From: Theocolax elegans
Lineage: Eukaryota > Arthropoda > Insecta > Hymenoptera > Cerocephalidae
Reading direction: 5' to 3'
Assembly (NCBI GenBank): GCA_026168455.1
Contig: CM047426.1
Span: 81,247,986 to 81,311,985, forward strand
DNA: 64,000 nt
A program made the translations under genes and the position numbers. The notes below the pieces were generated by a model. The model was not told the DNA's origin and made no database searches. It saw nothing but the letters and a program-made list of their open reading frames with translations. Positions 12,901 through 24,429 of the stretch are shown here, in pieces (position 1 is the stretch's first letter; the number at the start of each line of letters is the position of its first letter).

Positions 12901-14033
12901 TATCGCTCAATAGAATATTTTATTGAAATTGCACCGTATAACGACGAATAATCGATAATCGTGTATTCAACGAACCATCATTTATCTATATGTGTACACA
13001 TCGGTTTCTTATTTTTCCAGTTCAAATGTTGCGGTGCTATTAGATTTGAGGATTGGCTAATGAGCGAATGGTTCAAGGACGAAGAGGTGCAAAAAAATGG
13101 AAGCCTCGTGCCCGATAGTTGCTGTAAGACGCCCAGCTACCTCTGCGGTAAACGGGACCACCCATCGAACATCCAGTACACGGTGAGTTTCTTCATTTCC
13201 TTCTCAGTTATATGTTTTCTTGTAAGCGATGGACTTTTTTTCATTGACGAGGATAAGAACTTTTTCAATTAAACTCAAACTTATTGAGAATGAAGTTAAT
13301 TTTTTAAAGATATTGATTGATGATATTGTTTGACGGGAATATATATATATACAGAGTACACTTTCAGATTTTAATTTGAAAGTACCGTAACAAAGTTGAA
13401 AAGTAATAATTTAATAAATAAATTTGAGCTTTTTAAATTTTCAATCACATAAAGTAACCAACAATTTTATATTTCTATTAAAAATCGATTATCGTTGATA
13501 AGAAAACAAATGCGCGTGCAAAAAAATCCAATTAGCTTAATTTGGGACGAACGTTTCTTTGCCATCAAAATATCAATCATTCCTCAAAAGTAAATTACCG
13601 AAACAATACGTATGTTATAAGTAGCCAGAACCATGGAAGCCGGTTACGCCAAAATTTTTTTCCAGAAATAATTGACCAATTATATTAAAAATTACAATAA
13701 CGTAATTATCATAATTATACCATCAATATATATATGAACATGAAAGTTTGAATTAAAAAAAAACCGCATTATTTTTAATCAATCAATCAAACATGGTTTA
13801 TTACCTTGATATTTTGAAAGGAAGTGCAGTATTTGAATGCGACAGATAAAGAAACGATGAAGTAAACGTTGACTTTTTGTTAACAGGGATGTATCTACAA
13901 GTTCCTGGAGACGACCAAGGATCACCTAATAATCTTAGGGGCGGTTGGACTTGGCCTCTCAGTTCTCGAGGTATTCGGCATTATTCTCGGTTCCTGCCTC
14001 TATATCAAACTCAGGCATGACTTCGACGACTGA
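2668..14033 (+). CDS. CD151-like tetraspanin, 3' half (5' exons outside window)
   Basis: Three in-phase exons are present: 2668-2841 (58 codons), 13021-13182 (54 codons) and 13887-14033 (48 codons plus TGA). Borders are ag|TAC, GAG|gtaaga, ccag|TTC, ACG|gtgagt and acag|GGA, all phase 0. Exon 1 carries membrane helix 3 (IFVVMGVLVLEAG) and the start of the large extracellular loop. Exon 2 carries the invariant CCG motif (FKCCGAIRFEDW), the PDSCC motif and a further Cys, and ends near PSNIQYT. Exon 3 supplies the last loop Cys (GCIYKF), membrane helix 4 and a short tail ending RHDFDD. The run PDSCCK...CGKRDHPSNI, then GCI and GAVGLG, resembles vertebrate CD151/TSPAN11, which organise integrin-containing membrane microdomains. 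The N-terminus, helices 1-2 and the small loop are missing because their exons lie left of the window. The 10.2-kb intron is full of repeats. The orthologue within insect tetraspanins is not certain, so no symbol is given. Confidence 0.85.
2842..4894. other. Tetraspanin intron, unique part
   Basis: This is AT-rich intronic DNA. A somewhat more GC-balanced patch lies near 3290-3490 and 3940-4300, without a usable reading frame. No element was recognised before the tandem duplication that begins near 4895. Confidence 0.5.
6332..6398. other. Hairpin with 11-bp perfect stem (copy 1)
   Basis: ATGGCTTGGCT (6332-6342) and its reverse complement AGCCAAGCCAT (6388-6398) flank a 45-base loop containing a smaller agac/gtct pairing. 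A T-rich run follows directly. The second copy is at about 8692-8758. It could be a structured RNA or a transposon remnant. No known RNA family was recognised. Confidence 0.35.
6665..6843 (+). repeat. Left terminal repeat array, duplicated copy
   Basis: Six imperfect copies of a motif close to ATAAAGTCCTATCT follow one another every 25-35 bases, starting with TCGACGGCTCCTATTC. The block matches 9025-9195 and is the reverse complement in design of the array at 10464-10642. It is the left end of an inverted-repeat element that was copied by the tandem duplication, and so has no right partner of its own. Confidence 0.75.
7089..7169. repeat. Nested palindrome (copy 1)
   Basis: The outer arms TGAAACGTTTTTT (7089-7101) and AAAAAACGTTTCA (7157-7169) are perfect 13-bp complements. 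Inner arms GGCCATT (7113-7119) and AATGGCC (7128-7134) nest inside them. The same structure recurs in the second copy at 9444-9525. It could form a cruciform, or mark a small foldback element. Confidence 0.55.
7255..9612. repeat. Tandem duplication, copy 2 (about 2.36 kb)
   Basis: This is the second copy of the block at 4895-7254, collinear over its full length and nearly identical. Examples of differences are one base fewer in several A or T runs, and ttcttcttcc against ttcttcctcc near 8120. It ends in a longer (TA)n run. Because it is joined directly to the right half of the inverted-repeat element, it is this copy, not copy 1, that sits next to the intact right terminus. Confidence 0.9.
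9601..9650. repeat. (TA)n microsatellite
   Basis: An almost uninterrupted TA dinucleotide run lies at the end of the second tandem copy. The same tract is much shorter at the end of copy 1, so it has expanded or was the site of the exchange. Confidence 0.9.
9923..9977. repeat. Perfect hairpin, 26-bp arms and 3-base loop
   Basis: Bases 9923-9948 are the exact reverse complement of 9952-9977, separated by three bases. The centre reads attgtc-tat-gacaat. It lies inside the inverted-repeat element, about 60 bases left of the inserted MITE. The arms are AT-only apart from one G-C pair each side near the loop. Confidence 0.85.
10036..10387. mobile_element. TTAA MITE, copy 1 (352 bp with target site)
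   Basis: TTAA (10036-10039) and TTAA (10384-10387) flank an element starting GGCGATGTGATACCC and ending GGGTATCACATCACC, giving inverted termini with one mismatch in 15. Internal landmarks shared with the two other copies are atctgaaaaaatttac and, with the 27.3-kb copy, accgttacagagcgttttt. There is no coding capacity. The TTAA target preference points to a piggyBac-type transposase in trans; that is inference from the target site alone. Confidence 0.8.
10643..13020. other. Tetraspanin intron, right part
   Basis: This stretch is AT-rich. A (GA)n tract lies at 12008-12023, and a more GC-rich patch at about 12030-12300 contains CpG-dense sequence but no convincing exon. Splicing resumes at 13021 after the acceptor tttttccag. 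Confidence 0.5.
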
Positions 14034-16848
14034 GAATTGCTTTACGTCGAGGCGAACAACAACGGGCACTCCTGGTGCCGATACGCCCAGAATCCCGCTT
14101 GATAGGACGCCCGGTAGTAGCGTGATTCCTCCCGGTCTCTCTAAGACACTGGGATTTCAAGGAACTCGAAATTTACGCGCTACTACATATTATACGTTGT
14201 TTACAGCCTTCGAAAATCGAATTTCACGTTATACCAAAAGCCAACGGGGTACCGATCGTTTTCGTATTATTTCTAACGAGGGGATGAACTATTTTATATC
14301 CTTAAGATGAAGGATCATGAATTATTTACGATTCTTAATTTTTATCTCTTTTTATCCACGTATTTTCTTTCAAATTGTATTACCTTAAATTCTAATGCAA
14401 TAGCAGTATCGAAATAATTATTTTTTTTTTACATTTTACGTGAAAAGCTATTCCAAACTATAAATGTTTGCACGATAACAAAAAACTTTTGCATACGTCT
14501 ATTTTTCTACTGCACCAGAAAACAATAAAATAAAATTCATGCACCTTCCATCTTGAAGATAAAAATATAATTGTATGTACATAATTATATAAGAATGTAT
14601 TTATTTAAAACGATCGTTTTGCAAAACAAAAGGGAGGAGAGACCAAAGTAAATGTTTATAAAGAAAAAGGTAAGCGGCTATTTATTTCCGAAGCGAATCG
14701 GTACAACCGAAATCTTTACTATATATTTGTAATATATACATAAAGACGTTTTATCGAACGAAAATAAATTTAACTTGTTTATGCTATTCGCTCACTCGAC
14801 GAATAATAATCGATTAATTAAAACGAATCTAAAATTAAAATAAAACTGAATCTCTTGTCAAACAATTAATTCGGACGCTGCATTAAAAATATTATTGAAA
14901 GAAAATATTGATATAAACCCAAGGTTACAATATTTCTTTATTTACTCGATACTGCCAAGTGTATTCCATTAAAAAAAGAACTCGTCAAAGTGCACTAATG
15001 TTAAACAAAATAATTATCGACACGCATGCTTGTATTTAAACAAAAAAAATAAACGTTGCATGATTTAACACGTGCGCGACAAAAAAGATAATATATTTTA
15101 TGTACGATTAGTTGTAAAATTCATAAGTACACTAATGCATGTTTCCTACGAAAAAAAAAAATTGTATGCGCATTTGTATAATAATTTTTACTTTCATACG
15201 ATGAAAAAGAAAAATAAGAAAAATTGCCGCAAAGAAAATAATAATTTAAGCTAAATAACTGTTTAGTCACAGCAGAAAACAAGTATATTTATAGCGCAAT
15301 TTAAATTATTTTCATCGATAAAAAGAAAATGTTTTTCTATATCGCAATAATATAAATGTAATACATTTAACCCAATAACTCGTCTGCGTTATCGAAAAAC
15401 GAAAAAAAATATATATATATATATATGTAAGCGCCACGAAACAACTGTAAACACTGACCACGGGTGAGAGACACAAGCGAGCGAAAAAAGAAATAGTAGA
15501 TTTTTTTTTCGCTGAGGCCTCATACTAGTCAATGGATAAATTCTGCGAAACAACAAACAATATGTTTTTGTGCTTTCGAATTTCAAGAATTTGGCACGAA
15601 TATTTTTCACTATAACCAAAATCTATTTCGTTACTTTGTTATAAAATCTATAGCTGCATTATTTATGGTGCTTTGTAAATCGATATCGAACAAGAAAAAA
15701 AAAATAATAATAATGACGCTGAAGTTTTATTTTTATATACGCGAGCGTGTAACAAACAATTTACATTATTTGAGTTGTTCTAACCGAACGGGATGTTAAT
15801 TATCATGTACAATATTAAATTATCTAATGTAAATTGATACGATGAATCAAAGTATGTACAAAATATACATAATACTCAATTTTTATACGGAAAAAGTGGC
15901 AACGCAAAAGGTATTTATTTCGAATTAACGAAAGTTATGATTGAATGGAAAAAAAAATAAAATAAATTACGAAGGAACGAAATAATAATAAGAAAAAAGA
16001 AAATGAAAAGTGAACAAATGTATAGAAAAGATCCAGCTATTTAGAGAACTGTATTCAGTGCCTTGATAAACGATAAGCGAATAATAATTTTAGCCCGTGT
16101 ATATAGTAAAATATGCGATCGACGAATATAATGTTTAGCAATATTATGCGTGAGAGGAAAAAAGTGGGAAAAACATCATTTTGATCAAATCAGTATTTAT
16201 TTGAATTTTTAATAATGTAATCAAGTCTTTTAGCACCATAAAGACTATGCACGCCTTATCGATGTCATATTATTAAGGACGATTTGTCATCCTTTATTTA
16301 CGTCGTTATAATCGCAGAAAATGATGCAAGCTTCCGTAAAGAAAACGCGTTATTTATAAATAAAATAAATAAAATGAAATAATAATGAACCGCTGCGAAT
16401 AGAACGGCGTGCCTAAATAAATCATAATTACAGAAAAGAATCAATACCTATTTTATTATTGTTTTGTTATAATTATTCAAATTATTATTGCAACTATCAA
16501 TATTATAATTATTCATTATATATCATTATTGCAATTATTATTATTATTATTATTATTATATGCATATATGAAAAAATATATAAAATATATAGTTATGTAT
16601 TTAGTACTTAGAAAATCTTATAAATATTGTACATATCAATTGCTATTCTGTTATGAATAAAAGAACGAAAAAAATATGCTTTTACTCTTAGTTCTTGAAT
16701 CCTTTTTTATGCGTACACGTGTATGATTTTATTTCTTTCAACTCTTCGAACTAGAAATAAGTTGGTAATATCTTTAACCGTTTAAAAATACTTTTTAATT
16801 TCAAGAAATGCAGAATAATTTATAACATCGGAATACGTACGTTTTGTT
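14034..16848. other. Tetraspanin 3' UTR and downstream AT-rich DNA
   Basis: No further coding exon was seen. Several AATAAA hexamers (for example near 14524, 14764 and 16655) could end the tetraspanin transcript, and I cannot say which is used. A (ATT)n run lies at about 16535-16559. The convergent TMEM237 gene lies beyond the MITE at 16849. Confidence 0.5.
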
Positions 16849-17217
16849 TTAACGGGATGTCGGACCCAAGTTACAGGGATCTACACCTTTCAACATAAGA
16901 ATTATGTAAGGAATATTGAATTAAAAATCTGAAAAAATCTGAATCCATGTAGGTAGTTTAAAACAAAAGCGAGGGCATGAAGATTTGATTTTTTAAGAAG
17001 AAAATTAATTTGTTAATAATAATTAAATAAACAATTCGCAGTCGGTAATTATTGGTCTATTAAGGCATGAATTTTCAATGCAAAAATCTGAAAAAATTTG
17101 AGTATACTGTTTAAAATATACCTAAGAGCATGGCGTTCAGTATTTAAAAAAAATGTATACTTTTGTTAATAAAAAATTATTAAAAATGGCCATTTTCCGA
17201 GTCCGACATCCCCTTAA
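16849..17217. mobile_element. TTAA MITE, copy 2, variant termini (369 bp with target site)
   Basis: TTAA (16849-16852) and TTAA (17214-17217) flank an element starting CGGGATGTCGGACCC and ending GAGTCCGACATCCCC. Both ends carry CGGAC where the other two copies have TGATAC or close to it, so this is a distinct subfamily. It shares the internal aatctgaaaaaat motif. It lies between the convergent tetraspanin and TMEM237 genes. Confidence 0.75.
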
Positions 17218-17521
17218 TGAATTGATTATCATTTGTCTTTAAAAAATAATATAACTTAATCTACTTACTTACTTGAAGGAAGAAAATGGTAATAAATGTC
17301 TTTTACTTACTTATTTGACCGTATATTGATTAAAAAAAAATAGTAACAAACCTTTTAAAGTATATAATATAGTTTCAAAATACTTCATTGAATTGGCTGT
17401 AATAAAATTGTTTAATAAAATATAATAAATAATAAAAAATGGGATTGACGATGTGGAGTCTTGATTCGCAGACGAAGGGTAGAAGCAGGAGTAGAAACGA
17501 TTGACGAATCTGGCAGATTAA

Positions 17522-20500
17522 TTACATCGACGGGCTCGCGTTCTCGACATACTTGTTCATAGCTTCGAGAAGCTCTTCGAGCATGTCCTTGCGATTGCCA
17601 AACGAGACGAAGATCCAACCTAACACGGCGAGTGCGTCCTTTGACAACGTCATCCTTTGCCAAGTCTTGAGCTCGTCGACCTCGATATCGCCGTGGGTGT
17701 CCTGTCGCATCATTTTAATACGGTTAATCCGATTTCTACGAGGGCTCTAATGGTTATACACCTTAGTAATTTTATTTCAATCGCGATCGATGTTTATTTT
17801 TGGATTAACATTTATTTTCTTAATTTTGTCAAAAATTGTTTGATGACTGTAATCGAGTATACACTCTATACTCTCTTGAAAAATGGTAACTATCTAATTA
17901 ACTTAATTTTGATGATCAATTTAAGACAAATTTCTTTGTCGACCAATTTAAATACATTTAACTACATACTATACTTTATAGAACTTTGATCAAGTATTTA
18001 TTAGATTATTGTGATCTTATATGATATTATATCATATAATTAATAGATGAAATATTATCGAAAGATTATAAAAATGGTTTTAACTCGATTGAATATTGAC
18101 GACGAATACTTACGTTGTAACCACCGAAAAGATAATACGTGATGTTGCTCGAATTATAATGAAGTAACGTCAATTTATCGTCAATTTTCATGGTGACTTG
18201 ATGTAAGGTAAACGCTATTATATAAAGCGGAATTGCCAGGATCGCCTTCAAGTGATACTTGAAAATTTTACTTAAATGTTCTCTTCCGATGTAAGCTATG
18301 TCGAATCTTTATGGAGAAAGAAAAATTCAGTTATTAATTATGAACGTGTATTATAAAAATATAGTATAAAAATGTACAATCATTTTATGTAGGTAAGTAT
18401 TAAACTTACTTGTCGAATGTTGAAATGATGGACATAGCAATGAGAAAAGAAAACGTACAGGTGTATATTTCCGACAGCGCCGAGTAGTTGTTAACGAAGT
18501 CTTCAGAATAATCAAAGTAAGTTTTTATCTGCAAGGATACATATTGGTTATTAGTTTGTATTTAATTAAAATTTATTAAAAAGAAGAAATTATATCAATG
18601 AAAACTTAGTATCAAATCAAAATGAAAAAAATCGATAAATCGTAAAAAAAGATCCTTACAAAAATAAAATGGAGCATAGCCATGCCACCGAGTAAGCCTT
18701 GTGAAACGAAGCCGCAAGAACGCCAAAGTCTCTGAAAGACGATCGCGACTTTTATCGGTCTCATCCTCTTCTTCTTTGGCGATTGGGCCTCGGAATTTCT
18801 TCGCGACTGCTTACCACCGCCAGTGATCTTGACGGCACTGAAACCGTTTCTACCCTGGACGTAGATGGTGTCAGTCGTCAATTCGGGTAAAGGCACTGGT
18901 TCCTCGTATTTCGTTCGATGTTCACGTGCTTTTTTTAAGATCTCTGTGATCGGTAGTTCAGATTGCTTTTCTTCTATTTGTAATTCAAAGAAATCGTGAG
19001 AATTTAACATTTATTTTATCCTAACGTATACTATTGCGATTCATTTATTTTACGCATATGAAAAAATTTTTGTTATTTTAATTAACTTTACCTTTTAATA
19101 TTTTTATTTTAAATGAAATTCGTAGAATTATTTCATGCATAAATAAAAAGCTTTGATCAATACAACGTTTTATAAATCTTAAACGATAATTAAATTTGTG
19201 TTATCTTAATTATTAGACGATTTCCTAATGAAGCCAATAGGATATTACGATTCTTTTGTTCAAAATTATAATTAAATCTTTTATTTCTCGTATAAAATTT
19301 GTAAAATATCAAACATATAAAAAAAGTAAAATATACGAACAGTTGAATTTTATCATTATAAAATAGTATGTATAAAATAATAACCTTCTTCGTGGCGTTT
19401 CTTCCTTTTGGTCTTTGTGCTCTCTCTTTTAACAGATGAATCTCTTTCCCCAGTACTATCATGAGAATGATTATCATTTCTTTTCTTTGATTTTCGTCGT
19501 TTCGTACGTTTTTTATATTCCGAAGTATCGTCCTCTTTATCATCGTAAACTTCATCCGACAATATTTCCTGGACGCTCTCCCTTGATCCTGATTTTACTT
19601 TCCTTTTACTTGAAATTCCTCTTTTGCGTCTCACGTCAGAAAAATCTGTATCGTCGTCTGTCCTACGTTCTTTTCTGGATGAGCTCGATGATACTCGACT
19701 TGTCTAAAAAGTGTGCGATCCTTACATTTTAAATACATTTATCAATATCTATTTAATTCGCAAGGTTACTAATAAAAATATAATTACAATGTACAATCTA
19801 TAATTCAGAAATTGCAAATTATTAATATAGAAGTAATTTTTTGGAAGAAAGTATATTTCTTGACATGGCGCGAATCACTTCCAAATAAGAATTGTAATTA
19901 GGATATGAAATTAATAAATTAGTCAGTTCTTATATTCGATATATATATATATATTAAATATAAATTAAATGTGGTACAGCTAAATAATAATGATCGAAAA
20001 AAGATAAAATTTTAACACATATCTGTAAATAATGAATTATTTGTGTTAGAATAAATATCAAAAGTGTTGCTTGGTATTATAAAATTTAGTATAAACTGAA
20101 CCAATTAACCACTGATTTGTTAATAAAAAACAGAAAATTTGTTTTTAAAGTCAATTTTTTTATAAATATCTGCAATATATTACAAATTGACCGTGTGCTG
20201 TTGCATGAATTTTCATAGATCGCTTAAAACATATTAAATTATAATAATACCATCTCTCTTAAATCTTGTATTAAATACAATTGTATACTATTTATCAAAA
20301 AAGATTTTTTTAAAGTCACATTCACCAACTATTAAAAATTAACTAATTTAAAAAGGTTAATGAAAATTTTCCTTTTACAAAAAAGTTTGTAATGAATATT
20401 TCTTAAAAATTGACATTTCCTACAAATTGAATTAAATTTTACACAGTGAAATTCATAGTTTCTGTGAACGAAAGAATCATCTTTTTCAGCACGCAAATCA

Positions 20501-20801
20501 ATAATCAAATATTCTAATTATTATAATACAATTTCACAAATGTAAGACCGTAACACATACTTTACAAATATAATTTAATCCACGTTGAAAAAAAATTTAT
20601 TTAAAAGGTATTAATGAAATAAAAATATTAAATAATTATTATAGATTTAAAAATACATACTTTATGCGATTTGATCGAATGCTCAGTGGAATCGCCACCA
20701 AAGCTTTGACTGGACAATTCTTCAATATCATTTGATTCATTTCCACGTTTCCGGGAGTGTGGCCTTTTTCTCCATTCTTCCGGTGCTTTTCTCGAATACA
20801 T
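17522..20801 (-). CDS. Tmem237: TMEM237 homologue, ciliary transition-zone membrane protein
   Basis: Six coding exons run down the minus strand: 20801-20661, 19703-19385, 18973-18660, 18528-18410, 18306-18114 and 17701-17522. Phases match throughout, giving 421 residues (human TMEM237 is about 408). Residues 1-190 are basic and low-complexity, rich in Lys, Arg, Ser and acidic runs, as in the family. A conserved segment IYVQGRNGFSAVKI precedes the membrane part. Four hydrophobic helices lie near 238-258 (GFVSQGLLGGMAML), 277-297, 318-336 and 385-397 (ALAVLGWIFVSFG). STFDKFDIAYI and MLEELLEAMNKY resemble the human loop and tail. In vertebrates and worms TMEM237 acts at the ciliary transition zone and its loss causes Joubert syndrome; in an insect it would be expected in ciliated sensory neurons and perhaps sperm. 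The start is the first ATG after an in-frame stop (TGA). It is convergent with the tetraspanin gene. Confidence 0.88.
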
Positions 20802-21141
20802 ATTTCAAAATCTAAATATAATTTTAACACATGTACTATTTATTTAATGTCTTATGATACTGTACAAAAAAATATAAATATATTAATCAAAAGTAACATT
20901 TTATACGATAAACGCTTGTAATCCCACTAACTTTGCATTTAAACGTATAATTCTATTAATTAAAGTTGTAAAACACCGAGTTATAAACGACTAAAAGGTT
21001 ATTGTACTTTTATTACCAATTAGTCTTAACAAAAATAGCTACGATAAGATAAAATGAATACGAAATATCGAAATATTCGAATAGCTTAACCTATAAATAA
21101 ATAATGTTAATAATACATATATATTATAATACTATACTTAC

Positions 21142-21240
21142 ATTGAAAATAATGAAATTAATGTTTATACCGATAAACTCGGGCATGTATACAGAAATTC
21201 ATCAACTACTACACAATGGATCGCGACTGCGCGGAATATA
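21142..21240 (-). other. Tmem237: Probable 5' UTR exon of the TMEM237 gene
   Basis: On the minus strand a strong donor (TCAAT|gtaagtat) ends an exon at 21142. The next acceptor (atatttag) opens the first coding exon at 20811, ten bases before the ATG. The upstream border is not visible; a start near 21230-21240 is a guess based on the local rise in GC and the distance to the X-box-like site. Confidence 0.5.
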
Positions 21241-21252
21241 TACGACTATTGC

Positions 21253-21266
21253 GTCCCTAGCAACGC
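21253..21266 (-). promoter_or_regulatory. X-box-like RFX site upstream of TMEM237
   Basis: On the gene's sense strand the sequence reads GTTGCTAGGGACGC. The left half GTTGCTAGG is a perfect RFX half-site, while the right half departs from the ideal GGCAAC at two positions. RFX factors control ciliary genes through X-boxes close to the start site, and this is the expected place for one. The degenerate right half keeps confidence moderate. Confidence 0.45.
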
Positions 21267-21269
21267 GCT

Positions 21270-23890
21270 GAGCACGTTTGTTGTGACCAAAATCTTGATT
21301 AAGCTTACTCTAGAAACGCATAGCTAACTATATAGCTACCGATGAATGAATAATGCACGTGCTACATTCTGATGTGGCATTCATTTAATTTAAAAGTTTT
21401 TGTTATGCATATATACTTCTTTTAAATAGTTATAAATTAATTGTTCTATTTTGTGATGATACGGTATATTTTATTAAAGCATCGATCTTTTATATTTTTA
21501 TTACTTTTATGATGACATTATTTATGAAAATTTCGGTATTTTATATATTATTTGCGTCAAATTGATCGAAAAGATTAAAAAAATTTTAATCTATTCTTTT
21601 AATTTTTCTAAATTCTGCGGATGCGGCGATATATAAAATTTATTTATCTTTATAATATCAAAACAGTGGATGCTGGTAATATGTATATATATTTTTTTAA
21701 TAATATACTTATAACACATTCGAAATTTTCTTAAGACATTTTATTAGATGCAATACTGTATGAATTGGTAAAATGATCGTGAAATTTTTACAACACGGAG
21801 AAATTTTGTATTTTAAAAATTACAAAATTTTTTGTAAAAATTACTTCTAGTAAAGAAGTAACAGACTGACCAACTAAGGAAAATAAGCAGTATAGTAAAT
21901 ATTTACATATCGAAACCTAATATTTTAGTGTAAAACTTGTGTTTTAACTATTTAAACTAAGTGAAGCGCAACTGAAGATATATACCTATCGTATATAGGA
22001 AACTTTATAAATAAAATGAAGTCGTTGAATAGGGAAACTTTCTAAAACACAATTGAGACTTTTATTGATCATGATTTCTACGCAAAGTTCAACTTTCCGA
22101 AGTTCCACTCTTGAAACTGAGATGTTACTACAAATTTTCGCGTATTGACAGTGAAGATATAAAACTGTACTAGTTACGCAGAGCGTTTTTAAACTTTTTA
22201 CTTATCGAGTTTATTATAATTATCGCACAAGTATCATATATATGTGCGCTTATGCAAATATTTTTTTTTCAAAATAATAATAATTACTTCTTGCTTAGGA
22301 ATACACCATTATATGTACATTCGTATTGCAAACATCTATTAATTTTCGAATTCAGAACTATCTCGAAAATGTTAAATTATATTTAATTATATTGTAATAG
22401 AAAGTTGTAGATGAACGTAAACTATTACTACTAGTTAACATGTTAACGAGTTGAAATATTTTAATCTTTCATATAATAATTAAGTAAATGTTGTTGCATT
22501 TGTTGTTAAATATAGTTGTTTCAATTTTTAAGAAAATGTCTAGAGTGCAAATAAATTTACAAAAATACATGTAATAGTATATTATATTTTATATTTACCA
22601 CTTTAAAAACCTCATGACATCGCCATCTTTGAGAGACTTGCTTAATTATCTCAAGATCAACTTATGTATGTACGTATATTTTTATAAAAATAATGTTTTG
22701 ATAATTTAACAATTATTTAACAATACGCAAATCAATATAAAAGTAGTTGACAAAGTGAATCTTTAATATTTTTATTAAAGATAAGTTACAAAGTTATACA
22801 ATTGAAGTAAATATCCCGCTAAGTATACCATATAAGAGATTCTAAGAGTTTCTTTGTGGTTACGGCAGATGTCGTTACATTCCAGTACTTGAGCTATACG
22901 TTCGATTCGCTTAATGCTTACACAGTATACTTATATTCTATTTATTTAATTTTAATATGGTATAACATTAGTATTTCAACTTTGATAAAATAACATTTTT
23001 AAGCATTATTATTACATGTATTTACAATTTGATTATTTCCATTATTGGTGTTTAAATAGTAATCCAGTGAAATTTAAGCCTTATCTTTCTAAATTAAATA
23101 TTGTATTAACATTTATAATTATTATTAATTAATATTATTAATTATTAATATTAATTATTATTATTGTTAATTAATATTATTAATATTACTAATTATTAAT
23201 ATTAATTATTATTATTATTAATTGTTATTATTAATTATTATATTAAATTATATAGCAAAATTTTAATAATCCATAAACTAATTATTTATTTAATTATGAA
23301 TATTAATAAATGAAAACGTTAATATAACAGCTATATTAGAGTAACTTTTTTGTAAATACGATATAAATGAAGGTGTGAATTTAAGTAGAATAATATTTAG
23401 ACATGCGAAATTATTGAAAAAATGTTGAAATTTCGCGCAATAATTACAGGAGAATGCATACCTCCTGTTAAAAAAATATCTGTGATCGTGCAGCACAATT
23501 TTTAAATCGCTATGACCGTTCTAGCAGATACTCTTTTCGCAGAGTGTGGATATTGCAGTAACAGAAATAAAAATTTTTTATGAAAATCCAACCAATGTTG
23601 TAAACATGAAAACAAATGATTCCGAACAAGGAAAAAATCTGAATTTTTACGAACTCGTATCATTCAATTGATTTATTTATTAGTTCCAGTTATAACAAAT
23701 AAAGGCATTCAATTCACATTCGTATATAAAATCATATTTACCCGTAATTTCGTATGTTAGGTAAAAAAACGCGTAAATAACACGAGTTGTTTAGAACAAA
23801 GGAGACTACTTAATAATAAGAAGATAAAACAAAAAATTAAATATTAACAGGTTAATGAGAAGAATAACAATTTAGCATCACGGCCTTAAA
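21270..23890. other. Intergenic AT-rich stretch
   Basis: I see no gene here. A run of short TTAATATTA-like repeats spans about 23100-23250. The only other features are scattered AT-rich simple sequence. Confidence 0.5.
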
Positions 23891-23894
23891 AGCC

Positions 23895-24420
23895 AGTCAG
23901 AGTTAACGATCCCTCAGTTGAGTGTACCCACACAGAAACACAGAGCATGCACATGGACGTGTGTATATGTATATATAAAATACGTAGAGCCATAGACACA
24001 GAGAGTTACCGCACGCGCGTAATCAGTGCGCGGCGCTCAGGTAAATAAGAGCGCGAGTGCGCGAAAGATCGCACCTCTTTTCCTCGCCATTTCCTATCTA
24101 TACAGTTTGAGTAAGATCGATCGAGACAGCGGTATGCAACCCAAAAGGAGAGAGAGTGAGACTATACCCCGATTCTTAGTACCGATTCACATACGTATAC
24201 CCTTCTTCAATTTCTCCGTGTCTCTCTTCTTCTTCTTCTTCTTCGAGCGTGTGTGCGTATTATGTCGCTCGCTAATTTGGATTTATGTTCGCATTCGCAC
24301 GTCCCCGATAGTTTTCCCTTTTACAGGTGCACAACCGCGGGATGCTCCTCCAGATGGAAGTGCGCGACAGTTCGACCAACGAGTCAAGAGCTGTATATCT
24401 TATTATTCCTCGTAGTTAAT
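23895..24420 (+). promoter_or_regulatory. CpG-rich island with TATA box and splice-like signals
   Basis: A GC- and CpG-rich block stands out from its AT-rich surroundings. TATATAAAA occurs at 23972-23980. About 60 bases later comes GCTCAG|gtaaat (24040/24041), a plausible donor, and at 24326 a good acceptor (cccttttacag) opens a CpG-rich stretch ending near 24415. A (TTC)n run lies at about 24226-24244. No frame across it matches anything I recognise. It may be the first exons of a non-coding or unplaced transcript, or an enhancer. Confidence 0.35.
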
Positions 24421-24429
24421 TGTTATATC

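Noticed and set aside
13945..14310. 121-codon plus-strand frame over the tetraspanin end
   Set aside because: It overlaps the last tetraspanin exon in another frame and runs into the 3' UTR; the real frame ends at 14033.
24026..24415. 129-codon frame in the CpG island near 24 kb
   Set aside because: Low-complexity, with a Phe run from the TTC repeat, and a competing frame of similar quality. Splice-like signals within it argue against a single exon.
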